Source of the DNA: Leptasterias polaris
Lineage: Eukaryota > Echinodermata > Asteroidea > Forcipulatida > Asteriidae
Length of the DNA: 64,000 nucleotides
NCBI GenBank assembly: GCA_037783415.1
Contig: JAZGTN010000005.1
Span: 2,418,001 to 2,482,000, forward strand
Direction: 5' to 3'
Shown: one piece after another, positions 25,401-40,400 of the stretch
Layout of the letters: each line of letters starts with the position of its first letter
Position numbering within the stretch: the stretch's first letter is position 1
The notes under the pieces: generated by a model
What the model saw: only the letters and a program-made list of their open reading frames with translations
The model's database searches: none
Told to the model about the DNA's origin: nothing
Translations under genes and position numbers: made by a program

Positions 25401-28400
25401 AACAGTTTAAAAGCTAAGACACATCTGTGAAATAAATATTTTTACATCAGGAAAAACCCTGCCAATTCACAGGCCAACTACTCACTTTAAAGATTTTCAG
25501 AAATCCCTGCGAGGTCAGGTCCTTGCGGAGGAGCTCTTCCAGCAGGTCGTGAAGACTCTGAAACGAAGCCTTGATCAATGCCTCGTTCTCTCGCACCTGT
25601 TCTTCCTTTGCTTCCTCCTTGCCTTTGCCGGGTACCAGCAGCCCAGCTGGTAACTTGAACAGGCAGTCGGTGCTGGTCTTGATCAGGTCAAACGTGTCGG
25701 CATCGCTCAGTTGAGGCTCCAGTTTCCTGGGATTAGTTTAAGTCAAGGATGGATAAGTTAATCCGAGTTGGCTGAAAATTCAATTACGAAATTGACACAG
25801 GTGGTCTATTATCTCATTGAGGGAATACAGATGAATAAATTGATTAAAAAACAATAATAAAATACTAATTATCAACATTTATATAGCGTTTCATATGCAG
25901 TGCTCCTAAGCGCTTTACATATAATTACAAAAACAAGAAATAGCTTTATAAACATCTAAAGAAAGAGCAATCATGAAGTTGAATCAAACAGGAATGGTTT
26001 CAATCTAGTTTTGAAAGGGTTCAAGTATTGCGATGGGGAGATTGCTTCAAAGTTTGAGGGCACAAAGGGAGAAGGCTCGTATTTCAGCCCAAGTTCCCCA
26101 ATCTTTGAGAGCAGAGTTGGAAGGATACACCAACGTAGCGGAGGCCTTCATGGCAAGGCTCCTGGTGTCATTATACAGGTCCCTGGTGCTCTCCGCCTTC
26201 ATGTACATCACCATGTGATTAAGGAGCTCCGTCTTCTTACTGAAGGAGTAGAGACGCTTCAGGTGGTCAGGATGCAAGGCCGTCCCGATCAGGTCGACTG
26301 CTCGGATCAGGTTCTGCTTCACGGCGGTGTCCTACAGAGGGAACCAAAGACGATGATTAGCGTCACGTTGCCTGTTTGCCACAACACTAATAGATACTAC
26401 TAGTCACTGCACATAGGGAAGATCCAGACTATTCTTAACTTTAGGATTCAAATTGGTTACAATGGTTTGAATAACCAGACCGTGACAGAATCCAATCACA
26501 AATTTCCCTTCATGAACTTCACCCTTAATTGAGACAGGGCTCCCAAACCCCTCATTAATTCTGGACCCATCCACTAGTTCCAGTCATCCCTTATTTAGGT
26601 GGTGGTGTGGAGGAGGGGGGTGGGGTTGGAAACCTCTCAGCCTTGAAAAGACTTCCGTCAAGACATCAAAAGCAATTCCTGACACAATAAACATATGGCT
26701 CAACAAATGGTTTCACTTAACAGAGGGTCTGGGGTAGGTCTGTATGTCTGTACAATAACATATGTAGCAGATTTTGTGCACAATCGGTAGCATATAATTT
26801 CTTGCCCATCAAATCAAAGCTACACAACTCTGGGAATTGATACCCCTTCTAAGTCATGTGGAATGGTCCAGTTTCGGATATCAAGGGCGTTGAACTTGCT
26901 CTGGGCATTGCAACTTGGGAAAAAACAAGAAAATGCATAACTTCTGCCTCCTGAAAAAGGAATCAAAATGCTGTTAAGAAACAATGCAGGTCTATGGTAG
27001 AATAAAAGAAGTTTTCTAAAACTTCTTCTTCTTATCGTGTCCACTGATTACAAAGGTAAAACTGAATAGTAATACATTATCTCCTCTTCTCTTAAGGCCT
27101 ACAGGTTACAGTTCTAGTGGCTTTTGATGAACAGGGGTGCAAGTCATTGCTGACAAGAAGGTCTGAAGTGATACTAGGATCCAAATTTTAGGAGGCATGC
27201 TGAAAGGAAGCATTTTTATCTTGTAGAAGCCCCCTGGAGTTATAGTTTGCAAGGAACCTTTTTCGTCAATGCTAGATAAGCTAGCCAAAGATCATAATTT
27301 CTTTCTTTCTGAGGAATATAACTTTTTTTTTCACCAGGCAGACACAAACAAGTCTGAGTTCAGATGATAGTCTGAAATCTCCCATCCCTGGAATAACCCT
27401 TGGTGTCACAAGGACTACATTAAACAACCTACCTTGACATTGGCAAAGTGTGGATTGATGTTCCTCAAGATGTTAGCCTCCACTCGAGATGCTATGATGT
27501 CACTGGGAGCAAACAGCGTGACATACCCATAGGAAAGCATCACTGTGCTCTTGATTCTTTCCACATCTGCTTCGGATTTATCCTGGAGTGAAGACCGCAC
27601 GGCAAACAAGAAAAATAAAGAGATTTTATCATTTGTTACTTAGTACTTATCTGGAGGATTTTAATGTACCTTTTTGTAATAAATAAGAGAGCTTGACCAG
27701 TCTGATGTACAAAGACCCTTTGACTGTAGAGGGTCCTAACATGCAACAGAATAATGTAAGTAAAAGTAAAAGTGTCCCACAGTCAATAGACCTTTCCATT
27801 GTTGATAAACAAAGTGCGCCGGTTGGCATGGACGGCCGAATGTTAGCAAAACATTCAATCGTGTTAAAAAATACTGTGACCAAATTCAACATTTTCTGTA
27901 AAGATTCATGAACTGAAAATACCTTCAATGATTGGTTGATTTGTTTCAAACAAATTCAACACTATTTTTGAATATTTGTGTATCATTGCTACAAACTATG
28001 GCTATCTGTTTTTGATTTACAGTTATGGCTTTCCATAGTTTTCCAACCTCGGTTGGCAAAAACTTGGGATGTGACGTTGCAATAGAAAGGTCTATTAATA
28101 AGCCATTTGCTAGTTTAATTTGAATAGCGTCTGGTACAATGACTTGCTTACTCACAAGTTACCACTTAAGTTGCTATGTCACATTTGCTATGTCACATGG
28201 CTCGGGGCAAGCTTCTGTATAGCAACTTCCACATGGGCAAAGCCTGGTACATTGTTAGGCGTCATGGCCGAGTGGTGTAGATCATCAGATTCAAGTTCTG
28301 GTGGTTTAGTCATCGGGGTGTGGGTTCGAGTCCCTATCATGACACTTGTGTCCTTGAGCAAGACACTTCACTATAATTGCTTCTCTTCACCCAGGGGTAT

Positions 28401-31400
28401 AAATGGGTACCTGCGAGGGTAGAGGTTGATATTGTGTTTGAAAAAGCCTTCTGAGCGCCACGGCAGCTCGGGGCTGTATACTCCCGTCTGAGCTGAGAAA
28501 GATTAAAGGAATGTTATTGGCCCAATGACCAGGGCACTAATGTAAAGTGCATTGAGATGTTATTGTAAAATGTGCTATATAAGAACTAGTAATTATTATT
28601 ATTATTATTATTGTGCCATATGCATTCATTCAAAATTGTGTTTGAGTGTTCGCCGTCTCTTACATAACTACGCAAAATATTTTTCAAATCATGTGACGCA
28701 GCAACTGTCTCATCAGTCTGAGGGATAAGAATTTAAGCAGTAAATTGTGATCAAGCAAGTCATTGTGCCAGACATTCTGAAAATCTAACTCCCAAATGGC
28801 TCATTGTGCTGTTAGCTCTGCTGTTGAGCAACTGTGTGGGACAGCAAGCAACTGGACCAGTTTGGCAACGTTTTCTTTTCCGCAATGACAATCAAAACAA
28901 GTATTGTGAGATATCAATAGCAGATAACAAATAAATAAATAAAATAATAGACCACATTTCAAAGACTTCACAGTTGATTTAACTCTTTAGAGACCACTCA
29001 TTCTGTATATTTATCACCATATGCCAACAGATTTGATTGATTTTAGTGAACAACTGGTATATGTAACTCTTTTCAAATCAAGAAATCAGTTAAGACAAAA
29101 CTTTTTTAATTTTATTTTTTTGACATTTCATATGGTATGCTTACTTGGGAAACATGGGAAATTGTAAATCCAGGAATTGACTTTTACTTCAATATTTTTT
29201 GGTGGAGTGGAAGTAGGTCATATCTTGAGGCCGATTGTGGCTGATATGGGCATTTTAGTACAAGCCGTTTGTGGCCGCTGTGGTCTCGGAAGTGTTAAAC
29301 ATTCAATCACAAATCTTAGCCCAGACATGCAACTTTGTAACTTCAAAAGGAAAATAAATGAGGTATTTTTTATGGCAATAATTTTGAAAGAAAAACAAAG
29401 ACGAAATCAGCGGATCAGTTGAAATGTAGCATGCCTGTAACCAATAGCTGGCTCTTCAACAAAAACAACATTCAATTCAATTCAAAGCAACGTTTATTTC
29501 CACATATCGTCATCAAAATAGTACGGTCAATATTATATGAATGTGGAGGCACGTTCAAAAAAGCAGGGCTTGTCAAGAACAGCCTAGAAAACGAAACAAA
29601 ACAACAGCTTTACAATAGACGAATAAACAAAATAACACCTACAACAAGTACAACAAGTAACAATCACAGTGTGTTTACGTGTTCGTTGTACGTCGACGAC
29701 TAGCAACAGTAGTGAGATGAGGTATAATTCAATGGGGGGGGGGGGGGGGGGGGGGGGGGGGAGGGGGGAGGGGTTCCAGTAACAGTAAAATAGGTATGAA
29801 AGAGTAAAACATGTCAGACATAATCACTCATTACACTACACAGAATGCACGTCCACCATTTTCACCACTTTGAAAGTCAATTGCTTTGCGTACATTTGTC
29901 TCTCAAAATGGCGGACAGGATAGGCACATGTAAGTGCGCTGCGCATTGTGCACAGGGTCTATACACGTACTTGAAATCAATCAGACAATTAAAAAAACAA
30001 AATTCATAATTTATGAACGAGTCTGTCATTTACTCAAACCGACAGTCACAAATGTTAAAACTTAAACAAACAAAAACTAAACAATACGAAGATCAGGTTT
30101 TCACAGGAAACAAATTAAAAAGTCTGAAACAAATTGCATGACTAAAGATGCATTCTCATAGGTTTTGTCACATATGCAGCAGTTGCAACTTTTTCCCATT
30201 TTTTTTTTTTTTTTGAAGAGCTAAAAAGTACAGAAACTTACTGAGAATAATGTCTGGTTCTTGAAAGAATTGAAGAAAGTCATAAAATGTAAAAGGATAA
30301 CAGTTGAAACTTTGAGATTGAAAACGCACACACTAAATACACTATATTTAAAAATTAAAATAAAACAGATGTAATTAATGTATGGGTAAACACAACTGTA
30401 GATGGGCAATTCCACACAAATGGACACAAAAGTGTGACATGTGAGGGGAACACATCGGATAGTACTAATAACAAGAATTTTGTTATCATGTATTTTTGTC
30501 TGTATACATTCAAAGACACATGAGAATTGTTGTTGAAAAAAAAGAATGTAAATGTCTGGGTATGTAAGAAACCGGAGATGAATCTTCAAGATTTATGCGT
30601 ATGTAGCGAGGACAGACATTTTTGTTATCATTTGGTAGAAGCTATAATGAAATAAATTGATTGCCCCAATTTTGTCCAGATACCAATTCTACAGACCCTC
30701 AGGGAAAGTTACCAGTGAAAATTAAGAAAGCTGCCCCTGTAAGCAAACATGTCCTCCACAACAGAAACATGGTGATAGGCCAAGTACCATACAGCCTGTT
30801 AGCAGAAAATGATGGTTAGCTTATTTTCACATGCTAAGCAAAAGGTTAGCAGGAAACCAGTCACAAACAACTTGTATTGCTTTACATTTTAGCTGGTAAC
30901 CTGTTTCTGTCTAGCACGATCTCACTGTGCTCTATAAAATAATTAGTCGACTTTTTATTGAGAAAATGCTCGCGAAAAACCCCCAAAACATTGTTACGTT
31001 TCGATCACGCATTTGCGCGGTCCGATCCGATGTCTGATCATACAGCGCTTCGCGGCCCGGCAGCGCACGGACAGTACGTAAGAGCGTGGAGCTATAACTC
31101 CATGGTAAGCTATAACTACATGTAACACTGTGCCTCCCTCATGTTTCGATATCAAATACACACAGCGCATGAGGCTGTGCTTAATAGAGAGAACAGCCCA
31201 TGTGGACCGTTCGGTAGATCAGTGTATGCAATACCAGCGGCTCTGGGGTTGTGTGCTAGACGGGAAGTGTAATACGCGATGTAAACGAAATAGTCTGATA
31301 CTTGATGATGTAAACAAAATGCTATGTCGCACGTGATCAAGTGCACAATTCAGCGTTCTGTCAAAGTTTGGTGGATCCAAATCACGATGGCAAGCGCGAG

Positions 31401-34400
31401 CAAAAAATACTTGTTCAGTGACTGTAAAAGAGGGAGGAAAGCTGGATAAACACCCTGTTGATTGCTGTCTCACTGGATTAAATTATTGGTTCTTTGTCCA
31501 ATGCAATGGGTATCAGTGAAAAGTCTCTTCAGAAGTTCAGGTACAATTTACTGCATGCAACAAGTGTCGTCGTCGACTGACTACCTCCGGAACGACTATT
31601 TCGGGTGGAAAATAATCCAGTTGAGTGACAATTAGAACTGCTCCAAAATCCATCAAAGAACTCTATAAAATACTTTAAACTCACCTGATGAACACAGGAG
31701 ATGTTGCTGCTTCATGGTGGTACGATTTTGTCAAAGTACATTTCGCGAAAAGAGAAAATAATTTGGCTAAAAATGTGAACCGATCTCCGAAGTGGATCGT
31801 GAAAATTTCTCTTACGACATACGAGTCTTAACTTGTTTAGCACATTCTTAGGATTTGCACAATCTTGAGTTAGCGCACAATATGAGATTGAACTGCTCAC
31901 AGGGCAATCTTCAGATTGTGCAAATCCCAAGAATGCGCTCGAGGATGGGGGATAGACGCACAACAAAAATGTTAATAAAAATTTCTTTTTTGGGGATAAA
32001 TGTATCTTACACAACGTACCACCATATTAAAGTATTTTATACAGGTCTTTCATGGATTTTGAAGCAGTTCTTTGCCACTCCCTGTTTGGGGGGTTGTGAA
32101 TCTTGTGCGTAGCTAGGATAGGGCATCTGAGTGACAGTGACACTGACACTGTCAGTGACAGTGCAACAAACACCCCTACATTAAACATACGCCAAATTTA
32201 AAATGTCCAAAATGTTATTGTTACTGTTAGGAAGCAATTTAAAATTAAGCAGCAGTTAAATCCTTTTCGTTCATAATATACAGTCCAGAACCATTTATCT
32301 TCATTTTATAAGTTTGGGTGGAAAATTTTCTCACAACACAAAACTTAAAAGCACCTTTTATCCATTCATGTGTTCGGTGGCAGATTATTAAATAAATCTC
32401 ACAAAGAGATAAAAAAAGACTAATTACTTATGTTATTAAACAGAAATTTAAAAGACGAAAATACTTTTAATAGGCTTATTGGAAATGACATGGAATAGCG
32501 AGATGGATATGGAGGCACATCCCAGTATTAAGTAGATCTTTGCTTGTCGGCCAATGGATTTCGACACTTATCATTTTATTTTTATTTTTTTTCCTGTCTG
32601 ACACTTTTTTTCAACACCTAAAAAATCCGTAAACCAACTAATAAAATTGGAATGGCCTTAGATACCTAGATGTTAAGTGAATCAAGACCTACCTTGACCA
32701 GTCCAAAGAAGTAAATGATACCAGGCTCAGTTAGATACCTAGATGTTAAGTAAATCAAGACCTACCTTGACCAGTCCAAAGAAGTAAATGATACCAGGCT
32801 CAGTTAGATACCTAGATGTTAAGTGAATCAAGACCTACCTTGACCAGTCCAAAGAAGTAAATGATACCAGGCTCAGTTAGATACCTAGATGTTAAGTAAA
32901 TCAAGACCTACCTTGACCAGTCCAAAGAAGTAAATGATACCAGGCTCAGTTAGATACCTAGATGTTAAGTGAATCAAGACCTACCTTGACCAGTCCAAAG
33001 AAGTAAATGATACCAGGCTCAGTTAGATACCTAGATGTTAAGTGAATCAAGACCTACCTTGACCAGTCCAAAGAAGTAAATGATACCAGGCTCAGTTAGA
33101 TACCTAGATGTTAAGTAAATCAAGACCTACCTTGACCAGTCCAAAGAAGCCAGTGGACTTACGAGCCATGTCCATTTTGACGACACTTTCTAGTTTGGCC
33201 AGTGCGATGTCCAGGTGGGAAGAAGCGCAAAAACCCATCCCATAGGCACAACCCTGGAGACGAAAAGAAGAAAAAAAGTAATAAAATAACACTCTAACAC
33301 CCGGTTCAGACAGGCGCTCTAGAGTCGCACCGAACCAAATTATTGAATGAAGTACATGAAAAGTTTGACGTCTGAAACAGTTAGGAGCGACAGGACGCTC
33401 TAGAAGTCGAAAGATCGACTGTTGCAGTCGTTCGGAATGACTCTGGAGCGCCTTGGTTTCAGACGTCGATCTTGTCATGAGCCGAACCTAAATGTTTTGT
33501 CAAGTTCGCCTGTCTGAAACCAAAATTCAGTTGGGTCGACCTAGAGTCGCTCCTAATCTATTTAGTTTGGCGCGACTCTAGCGCGCCTGTCTGAAACGGT
33601 TGTAAGTGAGCAATCTTCATGAGCAATACCATACCTGCCAACATTGAAACCACAGAAATAGGAACACCAGTTTTACGAGTCCACAGACAGCGACGCAATA
33701 AGTCGTGCGAGTAAAGCTTATTACATGTACACAAACAAATGATACATGTACATGTATATTAATAAAGCTCGTTGCAATTTCTACAAAGACTTTATCGAAA
33801 GTAATAGTTCCGACCAGAGGAAATTATTTAGAGCATCTAAAAAGCTGCTTGGGCATAGTGATGACGTCCTATATCCACCTTTTAAAGATAAAATGACTCT
33901 TGCTAATGATATGGGTAGCTTTTTTGTACAGAAAATATCTAATATTCATGCTAAACTTGATGACTTGGAAGTTTCAACCTCTGTTGACAGAACGTTATCT
34001 TTTACATCTGAAACAATGTCCAGTAAAATCCTGTTTGATAGTTTTATACCATTAACCGAGTCACAGGTAAAACAGCTTGTTGTCAATTCTTCTAAGGGAT
34101 CATGCGCTCTGGATCCCATGCCTACTAACCTTGTGGGTGAGTGCCTGGATGTTTTGCTTCCAGTACTTACCAACATTATAAATTCATCATTAGTATCTGG
34201 TACATTTCCTACTGACTGGAAAGAAGCTTTAATATGCCCTTTACTTAAAAAACCCAATCTCGATATGAAATTAGAAAACTACCGACCAATCAGTAACTTA
34301 CAATTTATTTCTAAATTAACTGAGAGGGCCGTTTGTGACCAACTTTATTGTCACATGTCAAAACATTCTATGTTTCCGGTTTTCCAATCATCTTATCGGA

Positions 34401-37400
34401 AGCATCACAGTACAGAGACGGCTCTTATAAAGGTTAAAAATGATTTATTGATGAGGATGAATTCCCAACATGTTATTCTGCTTATCCTTTTAGACCTGAG
34501 TGCAGCGTTCGATACTGTTGATCACGCCATTTTATTGAAACGTCTGCAGTCTAAATTTGGAGTCACTGGCAAGGCCCTTGATTGGTTTTCATCTTATTTG
34601 TTGGATAGAAGTCAACGTGTTTCTATTCAGGGTACCTTATCAGAAAAGTTTAACATCAACTGTGGTGTGCCTCAGGGATCCTGCTTAGGACCATTTTTAT
34701 TCCTTGTCTATGCCTCTAAATTGTTTGACATCGTTGAGCGTCATCTGCCTGATGTTCATTGTTATGCGGATGACACTCAGCTGTATTTATCTTTTAGACC
34801 GGACGATAAATTTTGTCAAGCTGCTGTAACTATAATGGAAGACTGCATTGGGGACATCAGGCAATGGATGTTGCATGACCGGCTTCTAATTAATGATGCT
34901 AAGAGTGAATTTTTGATCATCGGATCAAAGCAGCAGTTGCAGAAAATTAATATTTCCAATATCATGATAGGTGATGCTAAAGTTTTTCCTACAACATGTG
35001 TTCGTAATTTAGGGTCATGGTTTGATTCTGAACTTACAATGAACACCCACATCAATAAAGCTTGCTCTGCAGCTTTTTTTCATCTTCACAACATCAAACG
35101 CATTAGTCAATTCCTAACACAAGACTCTCTTTTAAAACTAATTCATGCATTTGTGACTAGTCGTCTTGATTATTGTAATGGCCTTTTGTATGGTCTGCCA
35201 AAGTCACAGATAGCTAAACTACAAAGGGTTCAAAACGCTGCAGCCAGAATTGTTACTAACACACACCGGTTTGAACACATTACACCTATAATTCGTCAAT
35301 TACATTGGTTGCCTGTTTCGTACAGGATTAATTTTAAAATCCTTTTGTTGACCTTTAAAGCTCTTCATGGTCTTTCTCCAAAGTATTTACAGGATCTTGT
35401 TTCCATCCGGAAGGTATCTTCATATCAACTTAGGTCAGGGAATAATGGTATTTTCTTGGATTATCCTTCTGGTAAAATGTTGACTACATTTGGTGATAGG
35501 GCTTTTTCTGTGGCAGCCCCTAAGCTTTGGAATGCGCTACCGTTTCATATACGTAGCGAACAGAAACTTACCTCTTTTAAATGTAATATAAAAACCTATC
35601 TTTTTAAAGCCGCTTTTTAGTGTGTCTTTCTTCTATGGTCACCTTGTCAGTTAGTTTAGATTTTTAGCATAAATAGGGTTAAAGGCGTCTGTCTCCTGAA
35701 AAGGTCAAAACATTACCGATGCCAGCAGGGATAGGCCTATGTAATAAGTACTATTAGTTCTCTGTTGGCGGGACAGACGTATCCCCATACTTTTGTTTGG
35801 GCGCTGGCCTGGTGACCAGTCTTTTTTCTTTGTCCTTTTCTTCCATTATGTGCTTTTTAACATGTGTTCTGCGCCTTTGATCATTTTGTATGTAAGGGGC
35901 GCAATATAAATTTTAAATATTATTATTATTATTATTATTAAAACAATGTACAAAAACCACTGTATCCCATAAGAAAGTCTCTACTGTCACAAGCAAATGA
36001 CACCCTCTTTTTTCGAGAGTTTTTTATCTTGTTTATTGCTGTCTCTTGTCGAACGTTCTGTTTTTTTTGCGGCCTGTAATCTCAAAAATCTGGACAGTTC
36101 CAATTAAATCTGAACAGTTGGTACATGTAGGTATGCAATACACCTGAACATGTTCATCTTGATTAAAGTGGGGTTTTTTGTGGTGTAAATTTAATGTTCG
36201 GCCTTCTTTTTTTTCCCCCAATGTTATTTTTGACAATGTACACATTATTGTTACCTTTTCTATTGTTCAATTTTGTTTGATGTATTTTTTTGTTCTTTTT
36301 TAATTGATGTTAACATGTGCAATTCAGTTTTTAACTGTGATACATGTTTTTAATAAACCATTTTTGAATAGAATTGAACTGAAAAAGTGGCTGATTGGAC
36401 AATTTACTTCAAACCATACTAGCTTAAAGGTACGGTCATAGATTGGTAAATACTCCAAAAAATTAACAACCAGAAAAACTGACTTGGTGAGAAACAGTGC
36501 AGCTGTTGGTAGTGGAAACTGACTTGGTGAGAAACAGTGCAGCTGTTGGTAGTGGAAACTATTTTGAGAAAGGATTCACTTCAAAGTAACATGGTTTGGA
36601 TAATTTTTCAACTAAAGGACTGATTCATGTATTAATCATTTCCTAGATTTAAGAGTGTTGGTGTCTGTTCGCGAATGCTGCGGTCAGAGATGCAGTTGGC
36701 ACCCGCTGTCACCTCGCTGAATGTGAAAATACTGTGACACTTGTTTTCTGTTTTCTCAAGTACACACTGTATTCAGCTGAAACTTTGTATCTTTCTATAT
36801 ATTTTTGCCTATAAATAAGCATTACAATGACAAAAAGCAAACAATGACCCTACTTTTATCATAATTGTTCACCCCAAAACATTTGAATCTGAGAAACAAA
36901 TCACGTATTTTTTTTTGTAGGGAAATAAAGTCCATCAAAGTGAATGGCACAACTTCAACCATGTTAACAAGCAAAAGAGTGGGAGTCAGATACGGCAATT
37001 TGTCCGTTTGACTACCTACATGGTGTACCCCAAATCAAAACCAATAAGTGTAAGTAACACCCGGTTCAGACAGGCGCTCTAGAGTCGTGCCGAACCAAAA
37101 GTACATGAAAAGTTCGACGTCTGAAACAGTTAAGAGCGACTGGACGCGCTAGAAGTCGAAAGATCGACTGTTGCAGTCGTTCGGAACGACTTTGGAGCGC
37201 CTTGGTTTCAGACGTCGATCTTGTCATGAGCCGAACCTATTGTAAATGTTTTGTTAAAGAGTGTTTCTAAGAATTCGTTGTTAGACCTTGTAAGGACTTT
37301 TTATAACTTATTATAAATAATTTAAACAAATAGTTTTTTATTTTATTTATGAAAGTTTTATTTGTCCAAGAAAATGCAACTCAAAATGCGGGGCTTTGGC

Positions 37401-40400
37401 CTTTGTTGTTATTCAAATCATGAAAAGCCTCTGATATGCTAATGAGGTAGTTGACCTCTGAGTATACGTCACATTTAGAATACTCTGGCGTGCATGCACT
37501 GTTTATGTTAGGCTCGCTGTAGCCAGCCTACACAAGCCAAGCCATCGATCGGTCGAACAAATCGCACCCGATAAGTCGCCCCCCAAAAACGTCTTACACA
37601 TGTAAATCATGCCTGAAAGTCGTCCAAGTCATGAATCGTGATCAATAATGGAGCATGTACATTTACACTATGAGTGTACATGTACAACAATGGGCTATTC
37701 AAGTTGGTATTATCGTCGCTGCATAACTCGCGTAATACACTGTGCACAGCCGCATGTAATAACATGCGAGTGGTTGTTTTTCTAAATGTGACGTCACACC
37801 TTATTGTGAGATAAACAAAGATGACCTCACGCTTTTCTTAAAACAGGACTCATACGGGTTGGAAATAAATGGCATTAAAATTAATTACAAAGACTCAAAG
37901 GCTAAAAAACTAATTAAATATAGTGTCTGTATAACATAATCTTCCAGAAATGTGTAAACCTCACCGGTTTAGTATTTCTTAGAGTCACTCTTTAAGTTCG
38001 CCTGTCTGAAACCAAAATTTAATTGGGTCGACCTAGAGTCGCTCCTAATCTATTTGGTTCGGCACGACTTTAGAGCGCCTGTCTGAAACGGGTGTAAAGG
38101 TCTTGTGCATCTACATGTATGTGGCAGATCGCACAGATGCCATTTGGGGGATCACGTCTACATAAGAAAAATACACGAGGTTGACGTTTACCATAAATAA
38201 TTGACAGATTCGAGCGGGAACTTTGTTATCCCTTCCAGAAACTGAAAACTTTTAGGGGGTTTATTTCCCCCTAATGAATGCATGTACCTAGCAGCTTACT
38301 TTCACAATAAAGCTTTTTGTATTTTGAGTTAACCAATAATTTATTCTCAACACGTGTAACAGTCTGATGCATGACTACATAGCACACATAATTAAGCGTA
38401 CTGTGTAAGATAATGTTTTGTAGTGATTGGCTCAATATTGCGTCTTGCGTAGCGCGCCAGCTAATTGTAACAGTTACACGTGACTCAAATACGCACTGGG
38501 TGATCACCAAAAAGACTGCACTGGTCGATGACGTCATGTGCACAAGGTCTATAAAAGTCTGTGCTTACCTCTCTTTCTACGTGATCGTTGTGTTTCATAC
38601 ACGAGAACATGATGTCAAGTTGCTTCTGCACAAACTGCGTGTTCTTTACCTTTCGCATAACAACCCCAAGACACTTGAACAGGAAATTCTGATAGAAAGG
38701 ACGAAAATGGCATAACAAGATTTCAACAATGGTTTTTTGAAGAGTGAACTCAATCATCTATTTAGGTAGCGTCTCAAAAGTCAGAAGGGTATATTGGATT
38801 GGTTTAAGTATTCCATGAATTGTTCCATTGGACCATCAGAACGTTCTATTGGAACGTTTAAAATACTAATACGCAGACATGGGCACAATGATGGGGTCTA
38901 GCGGAACGTTCTGGCAGTCCAATGGATTGCAGTCGTGTGCCTACGAGGACATTCTTTTGTGTCTAGATCTTGCCCAATTTTTTAGACACTCCCTTAACAA
39001 AATAAAGTATCATTATTTTAGCTCATGACCAGTGACTTTATCCTGTACATCTTGGCTAAATTTTTCAAGAAAAATAGCCAAGATGGGCAAAGGTCAAAAT
39101 TGGTGTTTTCTGTCACAATCCCTGCTAGTTTTTTATCGTGTCGTATCGACTCGAGCTCTGGTGTTTCTGATTAGCAGAGCGTGGGTTTGAGTCGTGGTTG
39201 TGGAACATGTGTCCTTGAGCAATATACTTTAACCCATAATTGCTTTGTCCTTGCGATGGGACCTTAAGCCGTAGGTCCCATGTACTCACATTGGTAGTGC
39301 ATGTAAAAGAACCCAAAACACTTATCGTGGAAGAGTATGCACATAGCAGGAACCCTTGTTTACAGGTTTCCTCAGGCTTGCGAGCTACAGTGATCAAATT
39401 CACTTATGAGGCATCCTTGGTTTCAATTTGTCATACCATCTTGAAATAACACAAATTGAAATGAGCAGTTGTACGTAATCCGACACTTTCCAATGTGACA
39501 CATGTTTTGAGGCATGTTCGTGTCTACATGTTTTTCATAATTACACAAGATACACACCTTTTCTTGAGGTGTATCTTGGTACAGGGGGAGTTGTTGTCCT
39601 AGAGCTGTGCCGATGTCACAGTGCCAGTCTTCCTCTTCCACTGTGTCTAACGTCTTGGAGAGCAGCTGTGATGGAGAAATAAGCCAGGATAACTGTTAAG
39701 AAATGCTTAAAGAAAATGCTGACAAACACTTCAAATCAGACCAACACAACAACAATTAGGATTTCAAACTACAGCTGGAAATATCTACCTTTAAAAGCAA
39801 ATCTTCCCATGACTTCTGCGACCACTTTTCTTCATCATCCAGGTTTTCTAAACCAACAAAATTATAAATATTAATTTGCAACTGGGAATGAAAGAGTTTA
39901 TAATACTATTTATATTGGTCAGCTGTTCCGACCAAACTGTATCTGAGTTGTTGGCTCAGTTAGGCTTGGTTTTAAGATAGCGGAATTAAAGTTAAGGAAT
40001 TCTTTTAAAAATGAAAAGCACTGAAGCCTACCAATCTGACAATGTTGATGAAGTGTTGACCAAGTTCCATTACTTGAAAATAAAATGAAGGCAGTCTACA
40101 TGTATGTCACGAGTTGTTTCTGTTTAACGACCCAATACAAGTAGCTCTCAGAAATTGTTTTGGTCAATGAATTTTTACAACAAAAACTTGGTTCTGGTCT
40201 GGGTCGCCAAAACAAGCCCCAGAATGAGGGTAAATTGTTTAGAGTCCTACCTTCAATGTACTGCATGAGTTTAGGTATCACAGCATCCCACATGTCAACA
40301 ATGCCACTATGGATGTTAGGAGACATTGCATGCATCAGCTTCAAAACGTGGATGCCTCGTTTTCGACCGTTGTCTGGTCGTCCGGCCATAACCTGGAGAC

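Noticed and set aside
30221..30589. 122-codon minus-strand frame
   Set aside because: Phe/Ile/Tyr-rich chance frame in AT-rich intron 17, no recognisable domain.
38097..38553. A MITE ending next to the exon 16 donor (CATGTGCACAAGGTCTAT)
   Set aside because: The left end GGTCTTGTGCAT does not pair convincingly with the right end, so boundaries cannot be supported.
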